Shown: positions 9,945 to 19,900 of the stretch, in pieces | Layout of the letters: every line of letters begins with the position of its first letter | Numbering within the stretch: the stretch's first letter is position 1 | Assembly (NCBI RefSeq): GCF_001949145.1 | Contig: NW_019091576.1 | Span: 1-45,769 of the forward strand | DNA length: 45,769 nucleotides | Source of the DNA: Acanthaster planci | Taxonomy: Eukaryota; Echinodermata; Asteroidea; Valvatida; Acanthasteridae | Direction of reading: 5' to 3' | The notes under the pieces: model-generated | Told to the model about the DNA's origin: nothing | What the model saw: only the letters and a program-made list of their open reading frames with translations | Databases searched by the model: none | Program-made: the position numbers and the translations under genes

Positions 9945-12382
9945 ATTTAAACCAAAACAAACAATAAGTAATCACTCAATGTTTTGAAAAAGAATTCGTA
10001 CAATCAGTGCAAATTAAAACAATACTGGGTTTACTTTATACAACAGCGATAAATAAATGAAGCTGCATAGTGCTCCCAGTTTGCTTGGATACAGGCCTCC
10101 AGGCTGTCCAATCCTCAGGTCTCAGTTGATGACCAGTGGCCGTCTGTTCTCTACAAAGGATCCTCCCGGCTGACCTCCGTCCGTAGCTGATGCAGAACTT
10201 CAGAAGCAGAAGACAGCACGCTGCGATTCCGGTAGCCTTGTCTGTTGGGATGGGGCAGGGCCGTGAATTAAAACTACTTCCAAAAAACACTTTGTCCTAG
10301 TTAATCGAGAGCATTCCGCGCAAGGGAAACCCCAATGGATTTTTTATAATCCTGCCGACTACGCCATGTGTGACCAAGTGAGAAGAAAAATAAAATTAAA
10401 AAAAACACTCAGATGGACTTTTTCTTGCAGGTCGCTCTCGAAGTGATTTATTTCTAACGGGACTCAGAACAGAATCAGGAACATGTACTGGATCCGATTA
10501 TTGGCCAAACGTCTAAAAAAGACAACAATTAATAGTGGAAATCGGGTATCCTATTTCAACTCGATGACAAATACCGTGAAACTAAGGTTAAGAAGTGAGA
10601 ACTAAAAGGGGGGACAAGGCTACCAGAGGATGACGGATCTGCGTAGAGGAAGATTACAAAATCCCAATATTATAATTGTAAAGTTATGCACTTTTGCAAA
10701 TGCACAATCATTGGGAAAAATGGGTAACCACTCCTGCAAAAATTCCAATGTGTGGAGAACAGTACAGTCTACATATAAAACTGTGTACGTTTCAGAGGAT
10801 GACAGCATGCGCTTAAACACATCTCTAAACCGTCGATGACTTACGTCTACAATACTAAATAATTATATACCATTAAACAGAAGTCTCATGTTAGGAGGAA
10901 TCTTTCCTTGCATCAAAATGTTATCACATTAAAGTGGAATATGGTGCATACGCCGCCCATAATATCTTAATACGAATAACAACAGTTACAGTAAGCATTG
11001 TACCTGCCAGAAGATTAGTGAGCGGAAGGATCTACAGCATTCTGAGCTTCTTATCAGCAGCAACAGTATGATTCTCCTAAATGACAAGTGTAACACAACG
11101 TGTCTGAACGATCTATCTTTATGATAAAACTTTGTTCAAACTGCTATACAAGTATCAGCACATCAAATTCCCATCAGATTGTGGTTTGACCATTAAATAT
11201 ATGCTACGAAAGTTGCAAAAAAAATGACAAAAAATACAATCGTTCAATGCAATTGACCCATTCTTGCTTTACAACAATCAAAATTTTATATGAAAGATAT
11301 TGACAATTTCCTCACCAGAATGTAGTCCCGCACGCCTAAATTGCTGTCGGCCACAGACACCTGTCAGGACTCAATGCCGCAATAGCTTTTACTTCAAGCA
11401 AACAACCAAGGAGGAAAGCAATGGCTATAAACTAAAGAAACGCAAAAAACGAAGACAGATCTCGACGTGACTCCTCTCACGACAGCATGTGCATTGAATT
11501 TGGCGCTGCACCACGCCCTAACCTGCGCATGCTTGGCTAGGCATCGACAATGCACAGTTTGTTTTTGAAATTCCTACTTCAAGTACATGTGGGGAAGTAT
11601 ACGTGTATCAAATGAATTCGCAGTGTGCGGAATTCGGTTGGTTACATAAATTTTACTGATGCATTATCTAAAGTCCCTTCGACATGGAACCAGCTTTTTT
11701 TCAGAACAGCCACACATACCCAGACTTGACCTCAAGTATTTGCCATACACATGGCAATGTGTACATTGGCTTTAGATCATACACATGTACTGTACATTTG
11801 CCTACACTACATGTACACTCTACCAGTATAAACATGTACATGATATGTACATGTGCATGTAAGTGTACATAACATGTAAATGTACATGCTCATGTTATAT
11901 ACATGTGCATGTAAGTTTTCCGATTGTGCCAATATTATTGTATCTGGTATAAAGATCATTCAACAATGAATATTTACAAATATTTCCCATCAAACTCACA
12001 AATCAACAATTAAGAAAGCTTTTTATGAGATTCTAATGTACGCTATGTTTGAATTCAGAATTAAGAAGGTCATTTATTGTAATGACCACAGTTTTCTGGA
12101 TACCAGCCCAACATGAAGTTCAATACTAAAATTGGCAACACAATGTTTCTGAGGCATGCCATGTTTACGAATGGTTTCCGAATTTTTCCAGGGCTGATGT
12201 CTTGGGTTTTACACGTAAGTGGTGACCAAGTTTGAGGAAATAACCAATGGTGACCAAGTTTTGAGGTACTTTGTAAAAATGAGAAGTGTTTTAATCATGC
12301 ACTGAACAATTTTTCCGATGTATTGGTGATATCACCCGAAAGAAAATAGAAAAAACCAACAAATCAATGTCACCAGCACTAC
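9945..12382. other. Intron-like sequence, nothing recognised
   Basis: I see no exon here with a coding signature and good splice sites. The stretch 10030-10300 is GC-richer and could be the gypsy 5' LTR, but I cannot find TG...CA ends or a tRNA primer site. At 11770-11910 the sequence is dense in ACATGTAC words, a simple-sequence cluster. A CTGCGCATGC word at about 11522-11532 resembles half of an NRF1 site, with no nearby gene start to give it meaning. Confidence 0.4.
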
Positions 12383-12758
12383 CATTTTCTCATGAGTTGT
12401 TTCCTCAATAAATTCTCCGATGGCATGATCCCTTGGAAGACAGTGTAAGTCATTGGCATCTTGGCTTGAACATCTTCCATGACCTCCCCCCACTTGAAGT
12501 TTTCCACGGTCTCAAGTGAGAACGCTGATGTCAAACCCCTGAATGTGTTTTCTGACTCCAAGACATAATGCACCTCGTTGTGTAATTCGTCTGCCATGAT
12601 TTCACGAAACGCTTTGCGTCCCTTCTCAAGGAGGAGATTTTTTAATGCCTTCACATAGGCTCCTTGCTTGATGAAAGTGATCGCCCTTTCGTGAATGGTA
12701 AACAAAAATACGGTAAAACACGGTATCCAAAGGATGAAAGACTGAGGAGACTGAAAAT
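12383..12758 (-). CDS. DUF6589-like exon, amino-terminal region (gene 2)
   Basis: The 376-nt exon starts after a strong acceptor (TTACTTTTTAG) and ends at AAAATG followed by GTAGTG. It encodes a hydrophobic start (QSPQSFILWIPCFTVFLF), then TIHERAITFIKQGAYVKALK, LLLEKGRKAFREIMADEL, and GLTSAFSLETVENFKWGEVM. I match this to the leading segment of DUF6589 proteins, where a K-x-A-L-K stretch precedes a WxxV block. Entry phase 1 matches the exit phase of the exon at 13089-13262. Exit phase 2 matches entry of the exon at 6387-6654, but the junction would read TG plus A, a stop codon. The in-frame TAG at 12379-12381 requires splicing here if the exon is used. Confidence 0.6.
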
Positions 12759-13088
12759 CTAAAAAGTAAGTAGTGTTTCACAGAAATGCGATTAAACCAA
12801 TTTTACGTACAATATGAATGGGTCAATTTTGGAAGGGCTGGGTTGGATAGTAGAGTTTTTTTCACATTCATTGACTAACAAAAATTATTTCTTTTCCATC
12901 TGGACAACAAAATTGAGGAATGGCAAAACTTACATGTACAGTAGGCCTATACATACTGTACATGTTCATATAACTACATGTACTTTCCATTTATAACTTA
13001 TCTTTTTGTGAATTGAAATTTTTAAATAATATTCAAGTGTCTAACAGTAGGTTACCTATTAGTTTTGTTTTCCTACATGAACATCTAC

Positions 13089-13262
13089 CTTGATAGCTTT
13101 TACTCCTTCTTTCGTTAGATTCAGGGGGCATTGCAGCCGGAGTATTTACTTGTACATAAGACAAAGGTTGGGGTTCTTGCTCAACTTTATCACTACGCAA
13201 AGTAGATATGCCTTCCATCGGTGACGACAATTCCTCATTCACCTTCAACACAGTAATAATTG
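13089..13262 (-). CDS. Possible upstream exon of gene 2
   Basis: The frame encodes about 57 residues rich in Glu, Ser and Pro (EGISTLRSDKVEQEPQPLSY, then MPPESNERRSKSYQ). The donor is CAAG then GTAGAT, with exit phase 1, which matches the next exon at 12758. The acceptor is less sure: TTCTCAG before CAATTATT is my choice, or GTTGAAG before GTGAATG. It has no known domain. A disordered leader before the family core is plausible, but it could be a chance open frame. Confidence 0.4.
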
Positions 13263-14136
13263 CTGAGAACGATCCTTTATTTTGAGAGAGTCACACTTGG
13301 TACGGGGCCCAGATTTAATAGTTTGGATCAGAGTTGATCCGGATCCAACTTGGTCCAGGTTGAATTTGGTTTCGGCCGTTCAGCCAATTTCAAGAAACTT
13401 TACATAATGGTGTAACTCCACTTAACGCCATATTTTATTGTGTAAGTTGCACAACACCTCAGGACTAATTTCAAGAACCTTACGCATTGCGTAAGTCAGC
13501 AATTTATGCAACAAGATATGGTGCAAGTTATGCAGTAATTCCAGATTGCGCCAAATGAAGCTAAATTGAATGATTTGATCAGTTTATCATAGTCAATTAA
13601 GCCTCATCGTTGCTGAACTTGACAAGGCTTACACGACAAACACCACTTTGTTGGAGAAGGTAATGAAAAACTTGTTTGGCTGTGAGGGAAGTTCTGCGAG
13701 ATTTCAGTTACGTCAGACATAAACAGCTGCCATAAGAGCTACTTTTGTCCTCATCCAAGAAATTTAGCATTAAAACTTGCCACAGCTATGCAACTTTTCC
13801 TGCAATAAAACATACGTACATGTATATTGTGTAGCTATGGTAGAAATTTGTGGTGCAAGGCTTACGCATGGTTCAAAATTATGCAACGTTTCGTGAAATC
13901 TGCTGGTAGTAACTTGAAACCCAAACCAATTCTGCAAGCAAACACTGTCCATTTCAAACAGAAAACGTTTACAAGCAGGTATCGAAGGGGATGGGACACC
14001 TTTAGCTTGGTTATAAGATGCAATAAAAAGCATCCCCAAACTAAGAGAGTCCCTTTCAAACCCACGTAAGGTATGTTTCAAATTAGCACTGACTGCCCGA
14101 TTGTTTGAGAGAGCGAGAAAAATTCTATAGTTTGAC
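13263..14136. other. Unassigned sequence upstream of gene 2 exons
   Basis: No exon with a coding signature was found. The region 13310-13600 holds a degenerate inverted pattern of GTAAG and CTTAC words around 13400-13520, perhaps an old hairpin element, but no clear ends. Confidence 0.3.
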
Positions 14137-14148
14137 TGCGCATGCGCA
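14137..14148. promoter_or_regulatory. NRF1-like site (TGCGCATGCGCA)
   Basis: The twelve bases match the NRF1 consensus exactly and are palindromic. The site lies just beside the gag-like block at 14150-14345 and about 900 bases upstream of the first putative exon of gene 2. It could be part of the promoter of either, or chance. Confidence 0.3.
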
Positions 14149-14149
14149 T

Positions 14150-14345
14150 ACAGAACACAGCCAAGTCGTCAAACAAGATTCGGAACTTCGGGCACCATCG
14201 TGCCGAACACCGTCAAAAAGATCGTCGGTAGGGTTGTCCGGGGATGCAGTAGGTATAACGATGCCCGGACCTTGCGACATAGAGCGAAGAACGGCTCATT
14301 ACTCCCTGGCAATCATGATCAAGGGCGTTGTTGCGGCATAGCACG
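14150..14345 (-). mobile_element. Gag-like start of a retrotransposon fragment
   Basis: On the minus strand an ATG near 14277 begins MSQGPGIVIPTASPDNPTDD. At 2690-2770 the minus strand of the gag-like block reads a diverged version (SPSDLTDWLDHP after a similar upstream stretch), with a frameshift. The similarity runs into the flanking GATCAA-rich repeats in both places, so these are two copies of one element's 5' end. Only the start is preserved here. Confidence 0.45.
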
Positions 14346-14590
14346 GTCAACTCGATCTGAGTGGGTTTGGTGACCAAGGGTAGTGTAGCAGTCGATCATG
14401 CTAGGCCCAGTGGGTGGAGTAGTCATCAGTGATCAAGGCATTGTAACGGTACCGCTCGCTCAACCCGATCAATCCTGGTAGTGGTCATTAGCGATCAAGG
14501 CATGTTGTGGTACCTCCGCTCAGCCTGATCTTGTCGATAAAGGTCCCAGGCATGTTGTGGTATATCACACTCAACCCCGGCCTATTCAAT
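14316..14590. repeat. Degenerate minisatellite, about five units of 50-62 bp
   Basis: Units begin with GATCAAGGC or a close variant (GACCAAGGG, GTCCCAGGC) followed by a (A/C)TTGT run, a CTC(G/A)-type centre and a GATC near the end. A single related unit (GTGATCAACGGTATTGTGG) sits at the corresponding place near 2790-2815. This suggests the repeats belong to the 5' leader of the gag-like element. Confidence 0.6.
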
Positions 14591-15805
14591 CCACTGGGTC
14601 TCTCCTCGTCGAGGCCGCTAATCGGTAACGCAAAACCGCAGCACAAAGGAGCGGACAGCCCACCAAGCCCCGCTCCGCGGGACTGCAGTGCATTGTGGAG
14701 GGTCAAGGGAAGCATGCAAATCAAGTCTCTCAGCGAATCGTAATAGGCACATGGGAAATTTGCATATGTAGGCTGGGCAGGGGTATGTGAATGCAGGAGA
14801 CTGTTGAGTTTTTGCATTAAGCAAATATCTCGTCAGTTTTTCTCCAACTCATGAGACAAAATCTGTACACATTTTGCCTGGTGACCCCTCTTTCTAGTCA
14901 ACATGTGAAGACTCCAGCCTTCCTAAGGTGTCAAGAGCAAATCAATTACATCAACAGTAGAGAGAGTATCTGCAAACTAAACGCCGCCCACCATCACCAT
15001 GGCAGCCAGTGGGTATACCACATTTTCTATGGACACATCTCGTCTGGAAGGGGGTACAAATTGGCCAAGGAGCATCTGTTCACAAAAACTAGATCAACAA
15101 AGTAGGATAGACAACTGGCTGTGTAGTGTCAGCAGGAAAGAGGTCGAAAGAGAGCAAAGGTGTTTCTGTAGACAAATAGAATAGCCAACCAAACAATGCA
15201 ACAATTCCTTTAGAGATGTTACATACCAATAACAAAAACTCATTTATTACTAAATTAAAAGATATTAAATTCAAGTGTGACAAATTTGTTTTTTGAGAAT
15301 ACGTGTATATGGGGGGATTTGGACTAGTCAGTCAAACCTGTGCCAATACCCTTCACATTTACTTCGTAAGTAAAGATTCAATGTGTAGTAAACCATGCGG
15401 TCCATTTGGAGAACAAAGGATTAGCTAGGATTTATTACTGTGTCAGAAAAGTGTCAGTCACACTAAATGTGAACACAAAAATGATTTGGAGGATGCTACC
15501 AAATCAAGGCTTTAAGCATATGATGTATTTATAGTCGTCATGTCACCTTAATCACATACATGTAAATGGTTCATTTAGCAAAGGCACACTCCATTATCAA
15601 CTTCTAGTACCTTTCAACATATTTATGCATGAAGGCTAAATATTCACTAATCCATTTACCCCATCTTGCCAATCACTGTTTTTTATGTTTAGTAGGTGTG
15701 CCCGTGAACAAGTCCGCTGTGTATGGTCAGCTTCCTATACCTCCAGCTTCTAAAACTACTGTGAAACTGTCGTTCTGGTCATGTTGAGCTCAAATGCTCA
15801 AAAGC
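14591..15805. other. Unassigned sequence
   Basis: 14590-14760 is relatively GC-rich and may continue the element to its left. The remainder is AT-rich with no exon that I can support. Confidence 0.35.
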
Positions 15806-16463
15806 ACAAACAGTACTTGTTGACCATCACTGGCAATTAATACGAAATTTTCAAGGCAACTGAATATGCATGAAGTATGGTCAAATACAGATAATGTGGT
15901 TAATTTCTTGTCAAAAGTTATCAACAAAGTTCCTGAGGAAAAGATGGTGGAACTGGTTTGTCAACCTCCAATACCTTGGAGAGCTGACACAGTCTATCCA
16001 TCCATCCATCCTCCAGTCAAGTTAAATTTGTAGATTAGATTACAAGCCAAAGAAAGTCATGAGGGCATAGCTTTGTCTGTATACCTTAAAACTCAACTAC
16101 ATTTGAAAGGATGGCCGAACCAGAACATAATTATACCAGTACTTGTTGACCACCACTGGTAACTAACAATTGAAATTGTTACGGCAACAAATTATACATG
16201 TGACATATGAGGTATGAAGTAAATTAGAATACATGGTTCATTTCATGTTGCTAGCTAAGATTAGTTCCCAACACACATGTATTGGAAGTTATCAAACAAG
16301 TTCATGAGGAAAAGATGGTGGAGCTGGTTTGTCAACTTCCAACACTTTGGGTAATTGACAAAGTCTATCCATCCTCCTGTCATGTAGTGTTTGTATACAT
16401 GTAATTAGATCAAAGGCCCAATGAACAATCACAAAGACATACTTTTGTCATTGTATATGAAAA
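15806..16463. repeat. Diverged tandem duplication of about 330 bp
   Basis: Copy 1 is 15806-16100 and copy 2 is 16133-16463. Both contain CAGTACTTGTTGACCA near the start, GAGGAAAAGATGGTGGA and CTGGTTTGTCAAC in the middle, and a GTCTATCCATCC block followed by a similar tail. The middle part (about 75 bp each, near 15930 and 16303) is the best conserved and keeps the same open plus-strand frame (EEKMVELVCQ) in both copies. Confidence 0.7.
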
Positions 16464-16952
16464 ACTCAAAACTTAAAACTACGACTGGAACACAACTCTT
16501 GCTTTGAATCAAAAGGGGCAAAACAAAAATTTACGTAGTGTACATTTAGCATGTTCAATAACAAATGTAAAGTATTAACACAACTTACACCCACTTTGAT
16601 TAGCCATGAATTAATAACTGTGGCAGGGAACTATGAAGATCATGCACAGTCTGCCAAAAGTCCAGCTGTACCTAGAGATTCTACAGCCTTTTACATGCTG
16701 GTAAACACAAATGGCTAATCTATTTACCTGGTTACCTGATGCTCTTGAAATAAATCTTTCAAATACATTTCAAAATTATGCTTGTGCATCAAGCCTTCGA
16801 TTGGTTGTAGGTATCACATGACAGTGAGGCACTCCCACAGTCAGGGAGGAAGATCCTTTTGCTCAAAAATACGATGCTGTCATCATTGGTGCTGGCCTCA
16901 ACAGACTGACAGTAATGATGCATTCCTTGAGTAAGTGTCGTAGTAAAGAGCA

Positions 16953-16970
16953 TTACTGAATGTCCATCAT
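16953..16970 (-). CDS. Gene 1, candidate terminal mini-exon
   Basis: Following the phase-0 donor at 17138, the next good acceptor (CCTAAAACAG before ATGATGG) opens a phase-0 frame of five codons and then TAA. This would close the protein right after the serine-rich exon. In another phase the same sequence stays open to 16792, but that would not match. Other acceptors further left are possible, so this end is tentative. Confidence 0.3.
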   Translation of the reverse strand: MMDIQ

Positions 16971-19900
16971 CTGTTTTAGGAAACAAACATAAGTGAATCA
17001 AATGAAAACAGGAAGCCTGTTCCATTGTTGCTGACAATTTTAAAAAAGAAAAAAGTGTGATGCATTTTTCAAATTGAGCAACTTTCCAGAAGAATTAATA
17101 CACATTAAATGTGTGCTTTATCCTTCAGCCTATTTACCTCAAGAAAAGCAGTCATAGGACTCTGGTCTGGGAGAGAAAGTGATCGCACACTGGAGGCACT
17201 GGAAGAGCTACTGTCACAAGGTGTATCCTCACCAGAGGAACTAGAGGAGCTGCTGTCACTGAATAGAGAGAAAGCCAGGTGTAACATATCGTAACATATT
17301 AACCACTTGCTGCCGGGGACCCGGGGACCTAGGCTTTATACACGAGGCCAGGAGCCCGATAGTAGGACAAAAGAGCTGGGCCTTGTAACAAAAGACCGTG
17401 CTCAGCACAAAAAACTGAGCTGCTGGGCATTACCGACATTTTTTCACTCTCAATGGTGGAGATAATCAAGCCTTGTTTTGAAACAGTATACCATGGTTTG
17501 GGGCATTTAGAGCAAGCGGATTACCACCGGGAACAAAAGCGCTCCACCACCACAGTGATGAGCCACACAGCATCGCTGCACGTTAATCTGGCCCATATTA
17601 AAAAGACGCCAGCAGTGCACTGTGCGGGTTTCGGGAACAAAATAATCTTACATAACACCTCACAATCTGGGCTCTTTTTACAAGGCTGGAGGCGTGGCTG
17701 AAATATTCAGGAGTCAGTGAAGGTTACCTGTCAAAGTAGCCACCAAGGAGTCCTTCGTGTGGGTGTAAAAGTCTTTTAAATGACATGATGAATTTTTTTG
17801 AAGAATTTTGAAAATCGCCCGGTATGTGTGCACTGCATTTTTATAAGCACACAGCAACATGTGGTTAAGGGTGAGGCATTATGTAATGCTCTATCCCTCT
17901 CAAGGAATCTATACTAAGGAAAATGTAGAGATGTTTTATACTCATTCTCGGTGTTTGTTCTTTGAAGGGTGCTCAGCACGACATCAATGTCTGTGATATC
18001 AGGTGTACAAGGAAAAGTTGCATGTCTACAACTGGGTCCCTCTCGCATATTTTGTTCATTTTTCTGTCACAGATGTGAACAATTTTTCCTCATTGGTTAA
18101 CTGAAGATAATCTTGACAGAACTTACCACGGTAACAACATTGTTAAAACTTCAACCAATCCCCCAAAGAGTCAGATTAAACTGAGCACAAAACTTATTTA
18201 CTTAGTCGGCTGGTAAAGCCGCAGGTTGTGGATGCGAATCCAGCCCATGTACGTGCCCTTGGGCAAGGCACTTTGTCACTCATTGCTCCCCACCTAGGTG
18301 TAAATGGGTAACCTGTGAGGGCAGAGATGGTTACTGTGGTTGATTTAGCTGCTTTGCTCCAAAATGGCTCCATTGAGCTGTATACTCCCCAGGGAGCTGA
18401 GATGGTAGTTGGAATGTTTTATGGGCTAAGTGAGCAGGGGTAATAATGGAAAGTGCTTTGATCTTAGTTGAAAGCACTGTATAAAAATGTTGTTATCATT
18501 ATCATCTGCTAAGGAAGCAAACAGCCAAATAGTTCAACAAGTTGCTAACCTGTCCTGTGTCCTTCTTGTGTCAGCTTCTTGTGAGTTGGTCATTATCGTC
18601 CTTAGGACTCGGTTACGCTCAGCGATGTATCTCCCAAAGTCCAGTGGATTCTTCACATGATACCCCGGTTCTATTGGCTGTATTCCAGTGTGTTGTCTCC
18701 TACCCTTGTAGGTCCAAAGGTCACAAGATGCATATTCTTTAACAAAGGTTGCCACGTCTGATAAGCACTTGCTGGTGTGACGGTGTGACGGTATAGAAGG
18801 GATTAACCTATCCTTGCCGAAAAGGCGGTTGGCAAAGGCATTGTCAAATCCGAAAACCCCAGCTAACTGACTGCATCTTGCCAATGAAAGGTCACTGTAC
18901 TCACCACGTAGCTGTTTTAGAATAGCTGTGAGAAAAACAGATGCACTGGTTCAAAGTTATAACTGAAACTTTTGATGCCACTCCCATGTTTTTTCCATTC
19001 TGAGCCTAAAAATTCATCCTGTCATTGACAAATATGCCAGGTCTGGTAATGCTGCAGCAACTATAACATTGTCAAAAATTATTTGTTTAAGAAAGTGCTT
19101 CAAAGGGTCACATTGTGGTGATGCCCCCCCCCCAATTTGAGCTCAGCAGCAACAAATAACAACTGTATTACAACACCTTTGCAGTCCTGGGCCAAATGTC
19201 CCATAATTTGATCCAAAGGCACATTTTTCCCTGGCAGACCTCTCAGGTTGGCAACTCTTTCCCAGATGAGTTCATGTCTCAGTCTACTTGGTGCTGCTCC
19301 AGCTACATCTATGTTACAAATCGACAAAAACATGCCATAAACCATACTGGTGAAATTGTTGTACAGTGATGCAGCCTGTTGTACTATAAGCCAACTGCTC
19401 ATCAAATAGCTACAAATGACATACTGAGTCTGTGGTTCATAAGGTGAAATGGAATTATGTCATTCAATTTTACAGACTGTCAAAAAAGTCAACTTGAAAA
19501 TTCGTATCTATTTTGAAGGTTCCATGTAATTTTGCATAGACACACTTTCTTTGCAACTAACTACTCCGTCTTAAATTCATAAAATTTGCCTGACTTCCAT
19601 TTTGGATGAAGTAAAATTGATAAGAGCAGTTTTAAAAAGGATAAATTGTTTTTTGCTTTTTTGACAAATGATGACGCAGGCACAGTTGCAGTGATGTCAT
19701 TCAAAGAGTGTGATTTGTTCATGCACAACACCTTGGGGTACACAAGCTTGAATTTAAATAAAGGCTAGATGATTGAAGACGCATTTATAAGTGTGTACAC
19801 AGATACATGTATGTGGTTTCAATGAATCATTGAATTAGATCACAAAACAAGCAATCCATTTTGAGCATTAGCCTATAAAACAATCCTGCAAAACAATTGA

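Noticed and set aside
16792-16970. A longer last exon of gene 1 ending at 16789-16791
   Set aside because: The frame that stays open needs a phase-1 donor, but exon 8 ends in phase 0; only the short TAA-terminated version fits.
18200-18275. A tRNA gene
   Set aside because: The tRNA-like head lacks a full cloverleaf and is followed by a SINE body; it is the promoter of the SINE.
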